DNA of 64,000 nt, from assembly GCA_935421215.2 (NCBI GenBank), contig OW285238.1, forward strand, positions 56,599,126-56,663,125. Direction: 5' to 3'. How positions within the stretch are numbered: position 1 is the stretch's first letter; each line of letters begins with the position of its first letter. This document shows, one piece after another, positions 24,433-35,518 of this stretch. The notes beneath the pieces were generated by a model. It was not told the origin of the DNA. It saw nothing but the letters and a program-made list of their open reading frames with translations, and did not search any database. The DNA is from Melolontha melolontha (taxonomy: Eukaryota > Arthropoda > Insecta > Coleoptera > Scarabaeidae). The position numbers and the translations under genes were made by a program.

Positions 24433-24822
24433 TCTTTATTGTCCAACAGATTTCTCCATTAAAAGGACAGTACAATAATAAAGCATAGTATCAAAACTAA
24501 ATTAAGTTATAATCCATTAGCTAATTATAGTAAAAATAATAATTAAAATAAAGGAAATCATAAGAAATACTAACGAAGTTTTTAAATTGTCGATTGACGT
24601 AAACGTCGGTAATTTACTTAATCTAAGTTAAATGATAAAATATGTATCGGAAAGGTAAAAAGGATCAGGAAAAATTCTGTTAGCATTTCTAGCCATATGT
24701 GTAATTAGTGCTTTAGCAAAGGCGTTAGTTCTAGTTCTGGTTTCGGGAAGTGTTTTAGTTGATCTAGTTGCATATTTCAGCACCACAATATCAACAGCTA
24801 GAGAGTAAATTCGGTGCGTCAA
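24412..24822 (-). pseudogene. Jockey-like reverse transcriptase, 5'-truncated copy 3
   Basis: The ORF ending near 24628 reads MTHRIYSLAVDIVVLKYATR then STKTLPETRTRTNAFAKALI, in the pattern of the protein C-terminus seen at 9004. The 3' region TGTCTTTATTGTCC follows the (TAA)n tract, comparable with the 3' ends near 8767 and 43085. Only the last 64 codons plus the 3' UTR are present. Confidence 0.6.
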
Positions 24823-24826
24823 TTAC

Positions 24827-24941
24827 CATTGTTGACTACTTTAATGACAAAGTGAGCACTTGAAGTAAAGTTGTATTCCCGCAGCAATTCTTGATAGTCA
24901 ACACCTCCAGCAGCACAGTTGCCAGATAATTTGTAGATACG
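24827..24941 (-). other. Exon-like segment of unknown identity
   Basis: On the - strand a 115-nt open segment is bounded by an acceptor-like CTTTTCTTAG and a donor-like GTAATT. It reads RIYKLSGNCAAGGVDYQELL then REYNFTSSAHFVIKVVNN. Its base composition and codon use are less AT-rich than the surroundings. I do not recognise the peptide; it may be a host exon or a captured fragment. Confidence 0.25.
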
Positions 24942-25134
24942 CTAAGAAAAGTAAAAAGAAAAACATTTTAAACAGAACGATACCATACAGCTCCATATAA
25001 TTTACATACCTAATTAACATTATTTCATTTAATTTTCAATAATTTTTTCCAAAACCTGAAGTGCCAGAATAGATTTGTTATTTGCTACACGCAACGTTTA
25101 ACAGTAAAAGTCCACGAAAACTGGCTTTGTTATA

Positions 25135-25332
25135 ATGTTGCGCAATTCAAACACCTTCCTTACTTTGCATAGGTGGGATGATCTTAAAGTGACAAAGCAG
25201 CCGGCCAATGCCAACGCCGTAAATCTCAGTGAAGGTGGTCGAGCGATTTTAAGAGTTACTTGCCGTGGAGGCTATACGACACGCGAGATTCGGACTTGTG
25301 TTAACGTTCCCACCACGAAAACACTAGCGTAA
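25135..25332 (+). pseudogene. Possible helix-turn-helix scrap of a Tc1-like transposase
   Basis: A 65-codon ORF contains VNLSEGGRAILRVTCRGGYT then TREIRTCVNVPTTKT. The pattern 'LS...R..IL......GYTTREI...LNVPxxT' is that of the first DNA-binding helix-turn-helix in Tc1/mariner transposases. No DDE part follows. Confidence 0.4.
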
Positions 25333-25339
25333 TTACAGA

Positions 25340-26621
25340 AAACAACAGGTAATACCAATAAAATAAAACGTCCCGCATTAAAGAAAAGGAAACGGGTTTA
25401 TTATAAACGTCTTCGTAGTTAATAAATTTGACTCTTGTGCGATAGTGTATACTCACCAGTCTGTATACATTAGAGCACAAAAAAGTAAGGAAAGAATACA
25501 GGCAAATATCTTACGCATACGCAAAATCTTGAATATCCGTTCACAATCGAATATAAGTCTTAAAACTTCATATTCTATGACGCTATTAAAATAAAGTAAC
25601 AAAAAGAACAAATTAAATGCATTATTTAGCACGAAAATTCTTATATAACTTGAATCAACAAATTTCTGATTAAACTAAATTGCAATACATTATTTTTTTT
25701 TTACAAAATGGCAAAAACAATACCAAATTTATTTTTGAACTGTTTAACGAAACTATTGGATGTTCAAAGACTAATGAAAGAATGAAAGTTACTGTGAACG
25801 TTACTACTGTAATTACAACAACGAAATTAATGAATGTCTAAGACAAAGAAAATATAATTTAATGCGAACTGTCTTAATATAACATACAATCAAAGAGTTT
25901 ACAGAAGGTTTAAGACAGAATCACTTGATGATTCTTAATTTTCCAATGTAGCTAAATTTTCTTAATGCACGATGCAAGTTCTTGAGTCATAATAAATCAG
26001 ATATAACGTCATAATTAAGATCAAAACTACCTTACAGATTGATTTTTTATCTTTATTGCACGAGGATCACTTGCTGGAATGGAGGCGTTTCTGGTACACG
26101 TGGTTCTCGAAATGATTTCCGGAACACGTGGTCTTTCGTCTGTAGACGATAATCTATGCATTAGAAATAGCGAACTACGAAGATGGAGACACGGAATTAT
26201 CGCAAAGAAAATTTAGCGTGATAAATTACCTACCCAGTTGTTTGATGGGGTTAATTACTTCTTCGGGCTAGACAATAACGGCAGTCCAATCAAATAAAAT
26301 GCCACGAACGTTGTATGTCGCTCTATAAGCCCCTAATTCTGAGTAGAATTTTCTCTATAAGAAATTCAACTAGTGACACATACACAAAAGTCCAACTTCA
26401 CTGACTGATAGACTAGACGAAAGTAATCGTGGTCAACCACACACCCAAATACCGTTTCCGCTAAGTCATGCCGGCTCATAACACAGTGACATCACTACGG
26501 ATATTTATACCGGTATACACTCAACGCCAGGATATTTTAACATATTATTACTATTATTAGAACTATAAAAGAAATTTCATTGGTTGACTTCGCAGATATT
26601 TCTTGGTGAAACATTCTTGTA
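25340..26621. other. Unassigned stretch
   Basis: No supported gene. The part at about 26060-26500 is less AT-rich and holds two GGTACACGTGG/GGAACACGTGG words, but no ORF or known repeat was recognised. Confidence 0.35.
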
Positions 26622-26982
26622 ATAACTTGATTAATTATTCGAAAATAAAACACTTGGCTTAGTTTCACGACTTTCTTTATTAGATATACTAACAATTGTT
26701 TCGGCTATTAGGCCATTATCAAAGAACTATCTAAAACTAAACTTACTCTACTTAAGGTTAACTTATATACCTGTGTTCATTATGGGTGGGAGAATATCAA
26801 TTACCCACATTCTCCCACCCATAATGAACACAGGTATATAAGTTAACCTTAAGTAGAGTAAGTTTAGTTTTAGATAGCTCTTTGATAATGGCCTAATAGC
26901 CGAAACAATTGTTAGTATATCTAATAAAGAAAGTCGTGAAACTAAGCCAAGTGTTTTATTTTCGAATAATTAATCAAGTTAT
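26622..26982. repeat. Penelope-type palindrome, 174-bp arms
   Basis: Arms 26622-26795 and 26809-26982 are almost perfect reverse complements around a 13-base spacer. Each arm contains GGCCTAATAGCCGAAACAAT in one orientation: a short stem followed by GAAAC and the palindrome ACAATTGT, as in the hammerhead-like motifs of Penelope copies in this window, though the CUGANGA part is replaced by UUGAUAA. I read it as an inverted pair of Penelope termini. Confidence 0.75.
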
Positions 26983-27693
26983 AAAAGAAATGGAAATTGT
27001 ACATAGCTTCTAAAGAAAAATTTTAAAAATTGAAAATTTGTTGACCAGAATAATCTTTGTTTTTATATTCCTCAATTAAGAAGCCTTTGAATCTTCCTAT
27101 ACCATGCTTGATGCAGGTAAAGGCAATATTTGTTAATTTTGCTGTTCGGCCAAATATTATCCACAGCATTATATATCGCCTTTTAACAGTCTACAAATAC
27201 ATGCCTTAGTTCAAATAAGATGATAAATTTCCAAAATTCTAGATTTTATTAGCTTATGTATTTATGTATTTCTTTGTGGTTTTATTTCGTTGTAAACTAC
27301 TCCTATATATTAGTTGAACATAACGGCCATTTAATATAATACGAAGATGTAGCGTCCCTATAAAAGATATTGATTTTTAACAAAAGGAGAATATCTTGTT
27401 CTTGGCAGTTAAAGCAAAAAAAGATCCAACTAAAATACGAGTGGCATAAGCGTCTAAGGCGTCTATTGTGGCATAAACCTCACTTATTTTATTAGGTAGT
27501 AGACTGGGAAATATTTTTCGCCGGCATGGATACATACATATTTTATTTAGTGGTTATTACATTCAGTAAATTTTTGGAAAGCACAGTTCCAACTATCTTG
27601 AATGCGTCTTTCTGTTATATCTTCTACAGCATTTCGTTTATATAAACTATAAATCAAATTTCTATTTAGTTTTTGTTAACTTAGTTTATTTTA

Positions 27694-28603
27694 ATGTTGT
27701 TAATTACTTCTATTACTTTCACTGGAACACAAAGACAATTAAACTTGCTATTAAAATTCGTCAATTCTATTCATAAAATTATGGAATTTACTATGGAACA
27801 AGAAGTAAACAATAGTATTAATTTTTTGGACCTAACTATTAAAAAAATAAACAATAAATTAGAGTTTGATATTTACCATAAAGAATCTCATACTGACATA
27901 ACTATACATAATTCATCAACTCATCCCATACAACACAAATTAGCGAGTTTCCATAGTTTTTACACAGATTAATTAATTACCCACTATCTAAAGAAAATTA
28001 TGTAAAAGAATTAAATTTAGTCAAACAAATAGCTATCAATAACGGCTACACAGATACTTTAATTGAAAATATGCTGACAAAAAACTTTTCAAAAAAGCAA
28101 TCTCTATGGTATACCCTGCAATAAAGGATAAAGAAAATTCAAAATTTAGATTACAAACGTACATTGGAACACCTAATAAGCATATTTCAAGTGATTTAAA
28201 AAAACTTAATATTAACACGGTTTTTAAAACTAATAATAAGTTATCCAAGCACATCAAAAACCATAAAGATAAAACAGACAAAAATAAGAAATCCGGAGTC
28301 TATAAGTTAATGTGTGGATGCGGTAAGATATATGTCGGTCAAACAGGAAGATCGTTTGAAAAACGCATCGCAGAGCATTGTTCTTCGTTTAAAAATAAAA
28401 AACAAGATTCTACTTTTGCGAATCATCTATTAGAAGAAAACCACACTTTCGATAAAGATTTTCAAATTCTGCATTTAGAAAATAAAGGCAAGAAATTAAA
28501 TTTACTGGAAAGTTTAGAAATCAATAAATTAAAACAGTCACAAATTTTATTAAATGATAAATTAGATTTAAATAACTCGCCTTTATTAAATTTATTTACT
28601 TAA
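27694..28603 (+). pseudogene. Penelope RT C-terminus and GIY-YIG endonuclease
   Basis: The first ORF (to 27972) reads NSINFLDLTIKKINNKLEFD and YHKESHTDITIHNSSTHPIQ, the end of the Penelope reverse transcriptase. After a frame change the linker continues (RLINYPLSKENYVKELN), a stop occurs near 28120, and the ORF from 28106 gives SGVYKLMCGCGKIYVGQTGR with SFEKRIAEH and FANHLLEENHTF. Counted from 28106, GVY is at 64-66, the Cys pair at 70 and 72, YVG at 76-78 and His at 91. These are the GIY-YIG core and the Cys/His insert typical of Penelope endonucleases. The catalytic YxDD part of the polymerase is not present. Confidence 0.88.
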
Positions 28604-28830
28604 AATCTGTTTAGACCATAATACAAATGTATATGTAGGTTATTAAACAAATTTATGCGTAAACACGTTTAGTACCCTATAATATACAGTTAGGGCCGAC
28701 CAGACATTCTTTCACTACCGACAATATTTGTAATTCATAGTTTTCTTTAAAAATATTTTAAATACCATCCTTCTTGATTTTATAGATATATTATTTATTT
28801 TTTATTTAGTTTGTAACGTACCGTTTAGAT

Positions 28831-28879
28831 GTAAACACCTGAGGAAGCCACTGTGTTGGCGAAACAATTGTCGTTTTAC
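28831..28879 (+). ncRNA. Hammerhead ribozyme-like motif in Penelope 3' region
   Basis: The order is: stem I strand GTAAACAC; core CTGAGGA (fits CUGANGA); one extra A; stem II GCCA...TGGC; GAAAC; a self-complementary stem III ACAATTGT with no loop; C, giving a GUC cleavage triplet; stem I partner GTTTTAC. Stem I forms 7 pairs with one bulged C. The single extra base beside stem II departs from the consensus. Hammerheads with a very short stem III are known from Penelope-like elements. Confidence 0.6.
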
Positions 28880-29403
28880 GAGTAATTATTAAAAGTGAAG
28901 ATTAAAACCGTAGTTTTATTTCTATTCTATTACTTCTTATTGTAAGTTAAATACCAAGAGTAAACACTTTAGAACACGTAAACCTATTTAACAGAAATAC
29001 ATAACCACCACATATACATTTATCGTAGTAACTTCTACAATTTTAATTTTAAAGATTCTCATCATATAATATTAGGGAACTACGCATTTCACTATACTTT
29101 CAAAAAAAATACTAAAAAATTTTAATTAATTTAAATTATTTACCGAATATCTAGTATAAGTGTAATTACTAATTATATTCACTTCCTTTCAAGTTCCAAT
29201 AAAAGAAATAGTTTGGTCATGAAATCAAACCCGCTGTGCTGTATTAATTAAATAAAAATTTACAAAATAAACTTAGTAATTCACAACAATTATTCAGAAA
29301 TAAAGAAGACTTTAAATATTTTGGTCTTCTCGTCTCGTATATTAACAATAAAAACGAATAACAATTTAAAAACTAATAACTAACAATAAGAAGATTTATG
29401 TAT

Positions 29404-29616
29404 TTAGATTAATATTAGAGCACTCGACGCTGATTTCGCGTGGAATGGCTTAAATCCCTCTTGACTGCTATTTATATTCAAGGGAAAATTCTCGTATATT
29501 CGATCTTCTCGATCTTTCTGCATCGACACTTTTCTAAACGGTGCTGGGTCGTGTGATACCTGACGTACCGTCGGATGACTCATCACAGTATAGAGGAAAG
29601 TATATATAGCTTTCAT
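29404..29616 (-). other. Unidentified 70-codon ORF
   Basis: The ORF reads MSHPTVRQVSHDPAPFRKVS, MQKDREDRIYENFPLNINSS and so on, with more balanced base composition than its surroundings. It shows no domain, signal peptide or membrane segment that I recognise. It could be an exon, a non-LTR fragment or chance. Confidence 0.2.
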
Positions 29617-29745
29617 AATTAAACTTAGTAAATCAGTTAACGGTAGCTACAAATCTATACGTGTCCTTAGTCATTGGCTTAAGATATTTAAATGTACCAG
29701 GGACAAGCTGAAATTATTGATAATAAAAAACACGGTTAATATTTT

Positions 29746-30550
29746 CTACCATTCTATTTTAAATATGTTCAAAGTAATTCCTTTCAGCAATGATACACGT
29801 AACCATGCTTTCTTTTCACTGTTTGAAAAATCTTCCTTCGGAATACCTTCAAAATAAGCGTGAACTGCGGTTTCAATCTCTACTTCAGACGAAAACCTTC
29901 TACCCATCATGCGTTTAAGCTCAATATATAGCGAAAAGTCACACTTTGCTAAATCAGGTGAGTACAGCGAAAGTTCTATTACATTTATATTCTTTTCCAG
30001 CCAAATTATATTATCATGGTGGAGCATAATTCTCTTGTCTGAAACTCTATTTAACACTTCAGGCAAACATTTTTCAGTGTACTACTTAGCTGTAGCTGCC
30101 TTTTGTCCATCTAGCTTAATTGCATTTATTAAGCCCGTACTTCTGAAGAATACCGCCTACATAACTTTCTGCATATCTCTCTTTTTCTTAATCATTGTAA
30201 GAGTTTGCCTATCTTCGTGAATCCATACAAGACTCTCTTGGTGGATAAGAAGCTCGAAAAAGGGAAAATAAGTTTCGTCACCTGTATCTATTTTGGAAAA
30301 AATTTGGTGCCGTAGGAGGACGCGCTATTACTTTTTGATGCCAAACAGAATTCCATTCGTGTTGAAATTCCTTATACCATCGGTAAATTGTAGACAAGAA
30401 AGGTGCTTGTTCACTAAAAACTGAATCTAAACTCTCTTTGCAATCATAAGCGCTTAAACCTCTTTTAAAATCATAATAAATTATGACGCGAAAGTGCTTA
30501 TGATTTATTCCATTTTCTTTTACTTTTAAAAAATAACAACAAAACGTCAA
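29746..30550 (-). pseudogene. Mariner transposase pseudogene
   Basis: From 30550 downward: FRVIIYYDFKRGLSAYDCKE with PFLSTIYRWYKEFQHEWNSV (N-terminal helix-turn-helix), then TGDETYFPFFELLIHQESCM (first catalytic Asp), VFFRSTGLINAIKLDGQKAA, CLPEVLNRVSDKRIMLHHDN (second Asp), SPDLAKCDFSLYIELKRMMG (third Asp) and the C-terminus ending FKIEW at 29746. All three Asp residues are still present, but stops and at least two frame changes separate them. Part of the N-terminal region between the two domains is shortened. Confidence 0.85.
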
Positions 30551-31219
30551 AGAGTTCTCTAAATAAACACTGTATGATTGTTTTTCACAATCTACTAGAT
30601 TTTCTTATTCTCAATAAATTCAGCTTATCCAGCTTATAATTCCGATACGCCAGTTTTGAATGAGAGAAAATTACTGGACCTTCCTTAGACTTTTAATCTG
30701 CTACTAAGGATTGGAACTCAAACTAGAACCCCTTCTGTCAAAACAACATAGGCTCTTGCTTAAATCATATATCAGTGGAAGGATGTTTAGAATCAAATGT
30801 GATGAACAATACACAAATGACAATAAAATACACAAATGATATCCAAATAACAGAACAAACTACAACTGGCGCCTTTTTGCTAACGATGCGAGGACATTGG
30901 CGACTAGCAAAACTGAATAAGGAACTAATAAGAAATAAAGAGTTAATGTACAAAACGCTGGAGCATAAAACCCAATCAAAGAGAATGAAAATCAATACAA
31001 ATTAAGATGTCCTGAACATAATCCAGCTTCGTAACAAATTAAAAATTCCTATTGCAAATACATAGCAAGTAAGCACAGGCGAGTTGTCGATATGTAGTAC
31101 CATTAGTAAGACAGCGACAGTCATAAGACTTGCGACTTTTAACACAGAAAAGGAATATTAATACTGTTTTTCTGGTCGCTTGGACGCATGCAAGATAACC
31201 AAAGAAATAGCTTATTATA
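30551..31219. other. Unassigned stretch with a 76-codon ORF
   Basis: The ORF at 30775-31005 (+) reads KYTNDIQITEQTTTGAFLLT with MRGHWRLAKLNKELIRNKEL. It is polar and basic at its end and has no motif I recognise. Nothing else is seen. Confidence 0.3.
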
Positions 31220-32517
31220 TCGGTGTCCATAAAGTATGGGCACAAGCCCGTAATAACGTTATTGTGCATTATTTGACAAAATGCAAAGATATATCGATTA
31301 ATGTTTTTTGTTAGCTATATTTAGATGCTACCATTTTGTTTTTTCCGTCGACCTTGAATAAGTTATGACGTCATTGATAATTTTTTTAAATGTCAACCCC
31401 ATTTTTTTTGTGGATTTTGAAAGCCTTTACAATTCTTTATTCGATGGTGTAAAAATTTTGGTATGTTACATAAGAAAATTTTTGAGTAATCATTTGTGTC
31501 CATAAAGTATGGACACAAGCCCGTAGTAACGTTATTGTGCATTATTTGACAAAATGCAAAGATATGTCGATTAATGTTTTTTATTAGCTATATTTAGATG
31601 CTACCATTTTGTTTTTTCCGTCGACCTTTAATAAATTATGACGTCATTGATATTTTTTTTAAATGTCAACCCCACTTTTTTTTTTGTGGATTTTGAAAGC
31701 TTTTACAATTCTTAATTGATGTTGTAAAAATTTTGGTATGTTACATTAGAAAATTTTTGAGTAAACTGTGTTGTAATTCTAAGTTTTATTTTTGACATTT
31801 TCAGTATCAAATTTATAACAAATGCTCAAAATGTTTTCCTTCATTTTGTTGACAAAATCCTAAGCGATGATAAATTCCATTTCGCACATTCTGTAATATT
31901 TCGGGAGTGATTAGTCTGGTTTCGTAGATGATGCGTTGTCGTAAAACGTCCAAATTTTCCGGTTGTGTCGCATAGACTTTTCTAATGTTACACTAACACC
32001 AAAATGTTTAAATCATCGAATAAAGAATTGTAAAAGCTTTCAAAATCCATAAAAAAAATGGGGTTGACATTTAAAAAAATTATCAATGACGTCATAACTT
32101 ATTCAAGGTCGACGGAAAAAAACAAAATGGTAGCATCTAAATATAGCTAATAAAAAACATTAATCGACATATCTTTGCATTTTGTCAAATAATTCACAAT
32201 AACGTTATTACGGGCTAGTGTCCATACTTTATGGACGCAAACGATTACTCAAAAATTTTCTAATGTTACATACCAAAATTTTTACATCATCGAATAAAGA
32301 ATTGTAAAGGCTTTCAAAATCCACAAAAAAAAAATAGGGTTGACATTTAAAAAAATTATCAATGACGTCATAACTTATTCAAGGTCGACGGAAAAAACAA
32401 AATAGTAGCATCTAAATATAGCTAATAAAAAACATTAATCGATATATCTTTGCATTTTGTCAAATAATGCACAATAACGTTATTACGGGCTTGTGTCCAT
32501 ACTTTATGGACACAGTG
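31220..32517 (-). mobile_element. Tc1/mariner-type element whose terminal repeats are doubled
   Basis: Each end consists of two tandem units of about 270-290 bp: 31220-31495 and 31496-31780 on the left, and their reverse complements at about 31990-32235 and 32240-32517 on the right. Every unit begins GTGTCCATAAAGTATGG read inward. TA follows the right end at 32518-32519 and precedes the left end. The core (31800-31990, - strand) encodes only a transposase C-terminus: YATQPENLDVLRQRIIYETR, then FCQQNEGKHFEHLL and a stop, like the DD41D-type proteins elsewhere. It must be non-autonomous. Confidence 0.8.
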
Positions 32518-32553
32518 TATAATTTTAGCCAATGAGATAAAGTATAAATAATA

Positions 32554-33992
32554 ACAAGTGTTCATTTGAAAAGTCAATCTAGTAGCATGTGATTTACTGA
32601 GAACATTTTGAAGTATGTCGTAAATTAAAATTTACTACTTAACCTACGAAGTCGTATATTTTGACAGTTTCATACATACAAATAAATAACAAATAATAGG
32701 TATTTATTGAAAACTATAACAAATGTTGAAAATGTTGCCCTTCAAGATCAATGCACTTTAAAATCCACCATTCAAAATTTCTGATGATATTCTGCAACAT
32801 TACTGGATTGTTATTAATTTCCATGCATTTCTGTTCGATTCTCTGTAGCATATCATTCAAATTCAATATAGGTGTTCGAAATATGTTATTTTTTAGATAA
32901 GGCCACAAAAAGAAGTCGCAAGGTGTTAAATCGCATGAACGTGCAGGCCAGGCAATTTCAGTATTTCGACTAATTATACGCTCATCAAAAAATTCTCTTA
33001 AATAATCCAAAGATTCTGCAGTACAGTGACAAGGTGCTCCATCTTGTTGAAAATATGCATTTTGAAGTTCATCATCATACAACTGATTGACAAATGGTTG
33101 TAAAATTTCCGTACGGTACCTTTGAGCAGTTACGTTCCCTGAAAAAATATTGGTCCAATGATTCGCCTTTGGCTTATCGCTGCCCAAACACCAATTTTCT
33201 CTGGATGTAGCGATTCTTCATTAATTACATGTGGATTTTTACTACTCCAAATTCTTGTATTTTGTGAATTTAGGTATCTCGTTTTATAAAACCATGCTTC
33301 ATCAGTAAAGAGGACTCTTTGCGAAAGTTCTCCATTATTGTTCATATTTACAAACCAATTACAAAACTGTAGTCTACGTGGGTAATCAATTTCTAACAAT
33401 TCTTGTACTGCTGTGACACGGTATGGATAAAGTTACATATCTTTTTTTAATAACTTGTGAGTTGTACCAACAGAAAGGTTTATTTGTTGACTCAAATGTC
33501 GAACAGATGTTTGTGGTTCATTTTCCATTATTTCTTCAACACGATTGACAACTTGAGGTGTACATTTCTTAACTGCTCCGCTGCCTGACTTTCTTAAGAC
33601 ACTACCAGTTTAAGTTTTAAAGTTCTATCCAAAGTATTCATAAATTGTATATAATCTATTACAAAATGTGGAAACTCAACTTGAAACTCTACCATGCAAT
33701 CTTGAACTGAATAAACCCATAAACCATCAATTTTATTACCACTTCGAAAATAAGCCTGGACTAAAAAAAGTTTATGTTCTAAAGTGAAAGCCATTTTAAA
33801 ACTGAGAAGCAATTTATTTAAACCAGAATCGACGCACGATTATTTTATGCACTAACTGATATTTATGATTGACATTATCAAATGTCAATTGGATTTACGT
33901 TTACTGAACAACAAACACATATTAATATATTTGCGTCTTATTCTATCAAAATTTCGAAGTAGCCCAGATTGACTTTTCAAATGAACACTTGT
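32554..33992 (-). mobile_element. DD41D-type element, copy with short ends
   Basis: Ends read inward ACAAGTGTTCATTTGAAAAG on both sides and continue TCAATCT; TA lies outside each (32552-32553, 33993-33994). Length 1439 bp. It lies 35 bp from the element with doubled terminal repeats. Confidence 0.9.
32714..33794 (-). pseudogene. DD41D-type transposase pseudogene
   Basis: ATG 33794 opens MAFTLEHKLFLVQAYFRSGN. After frame changes come GSGAVKKCTPQVVNRVEEIM and TSVRHLSQQINLSVGTTHKL (helix-turn-helix). The open segment 33399-33130 has VLFTDEAWFYKTRYLNSQN (first catalytic Asp) and KIGVWAAISQRRIIGPIFFQ. The segment 33187-32714 has YFQQDGAPCHCTAESLDYLR (second Asp) and CDLTPCDFFLWPYLKNNIFR (third Asp), with 41 residues between them, and ends CIDLEGQHFQHLL. 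At least three frameshifts and one stop inactivate it; catalytic residues are kept. Confidence 0.88.
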
Positions 33993-34190
33993 TACATGCA
34001 AAATCCTATCAACAGCTCGCAGTGTTTAAGCCACGCGAGATTTGCAAACGTCATTTACGGCAAGTATACCTAGGTATATCAATCAGATTTAGAATGTTGG
34101 TTGAAGGTTATCCATTTCCAAAGTAGTAAAGGTAATAAATTATTAAATATTTAATTGACGAAGGAGATACTTGTTGAAACTTCATTATAA

Positions 34191-34385
34191 CGCTAAGAAA
34201 TAAGTAATTAAACTTCTGGTTTCAAAAATTATTTTATTGTAAATACACTACAATATTGTTTCGCCATACAATGGCTTCAGTATTTCATCCACCTGATGAA
34301 GCCATTGTATGGCGAAACAATATTGTAGTGTATTTACAATAAAAGAATTTTTGAAACTAGAAGTTTAATTACTTATTTCTTAGCG
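34191..34385. repeat. Penelope-type palindrome, 89-bp arms
   Basis: Arms 34191-34279 and 34297-34385 are near-exact reverse complements around a 17-base spacer. The right arm contains a hammerhead-like motif. The left arm stops just before the CTGATGA core, as if the inverted copy were truncated there. A homologous terminus, in - orientation, ends the Penelope copy at 43980-44680. Confidence 0.82.
34290..34330 (+). ncRNA. Hammerhead ribozyme-like motif
   Basis: CAC, then core CTGATGA, one extra A, stem II GCCA/TGGC around TTGTA, GAAAC, self-complementary stem III ACAATATTGT, A (a GUA cleavage triplet), then GTG pairing with CAC. The homologue at 44041-44097 has a longer stem I (ATCCAC/GTGGAT) but a C in the place of the core U. 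Confidence 0.6.
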
Positions 34386-34609
34386 TAATAAATTATTATG
34401 TCGTATTCAGGAATAAAAAAAGGCGCTCTAATCTAATAAGTACATGTGGTGAATTTTATTTATTTATAAACATAAAGGATCTTATATCACATAAATCATA
34501 AAATTTTGTAGAAACAGGTAACTATAATAAGGTATTTCAAAAGATAACAAGATAAATTATCAACAACAAAAATTTGGTACTAAACATCATAGTTGAATTC
34601 TAGAACTAA

Positions 34610-34880
34610 TTATTAACTAAATGTTCAAATAGACCTCCTTCTATAGCTGCACATACTTGAACGTCTAGCGCATTAAAATTTTAACACAAGCTTCTTTATT
34701 TGTATTATTTATCAAAGTAAAAGTTTTCTCAAAACGGTGAACCGTGTTACGAATAGTACTTGTGCTAGGAACATTCCTCTCGGAAAAATTTACTGCAATA
34801 AATCCCTGGTCACTTCTGCAGAATTACCGCCATAAAACTATAAACAGTTTAGTTTTTCTTTAAGAGTATAATATTCATTT
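34610..34880 (-). pseudogene. Deleted transposase scrap (N-terminal HTH joined to C-terminus)
   Basis: The - strand reads ERNVPSTSTIRNTVHRFEKT, close to the 'fP.r.vPsr.ti.rl..rFrxxGs' block in DD41D-type proteins, then after about 40 bases VQVCAAIEGGLFEHLVNN, which matches their C-terminus. The catalytic middle is deleted. Ends were not identified. Confidence 0.45.
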
Positions 34881-35349
34881 TAAACTATATCTGAAATTAT
34901 TTAAATCAAACGAATTGGAATTAACGCATGTCACGAGTAACGTATTGATAGCGTAATGACAGTTACTGAATTTTCTGACATTTGCATGGATGGTGACCCC
35001 TCTCAATTACAATCGCCCACCTACTTTGAATATATCAATCCCCAACACGATCGTGCGGTTACGATATCTCTGTATGAACCTAGATGCTAAGCTGAAATGG
35101 AAAGCATATAAAGAAGAAGAAAGATTAATTGAATGTCAAATATAGAAAAATGTAATGGCTGTTTGGAACAAATTCTGACTTGTCTTTCATAACAAATTAA
35201 TTACAAACAAATAAGTTTTAAAACCGGTGTGGACACAAGGCATCCAACTCTATTAGCACGTAATGCCGAAATAATCAGCCGCTTTTAATATAAAGAAAAA
35301 TAATATATATAATAATAAAGAAAATTGCCAATCCCCAGTGTATGTACTA

Positions 35350-35518
35350 TATAGCTACCTATGCAGAAATCTGGGCCGCAGACAAAGTAAGAAGATTTGT
35401 ACAAAGTCATGAAGAGCAACTTCGAAATCGTGTTAATAGCGAAATAATCCAGCTGCTTGATCAATGTATGATAAGAGGAAGTCTCAAGAGGACGAAGTCT
35501 TGTGAGCCAGAGGTTTAG
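35350..35518 (+). pseudogene. Jockey-like non-LTR 3' fragment
   Basis: One frame reads SHEEQLRNRVNSEIIQLLDQ then MIRGSLKRTKSCEPEV and a stop. A terminal 'HxN.E..qLLD......LKRxKPxEL(V)' is common at the C-terminus of Jockey-group reverse transcriptases. Only the last 50 codons are seen. The antisense ORF at 35285-35608 is a shadow. Confidence 0.4.

Larger units (their letters stand above)
27694..28930 (+). mobile_element. Penelope-like element, 5'-truncated
   Basis: Coding remnants of the reverse transcriptase end and the GIY-YIG domain (27694-28603) are followed by a 3' region that carries a hammerhead-like motif (28831-28879). The 5' limit is uncertain and no target duplication was identified. 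A palindrome from a different Penelope family lies just upstream (26622-26982). Confidence 0.82.

Noticed and set aside
24043..24475. ORFs with runs of Ile on both strands
   Set aside because: They are translations of (ATA)n/(TAT)n microsatellites.
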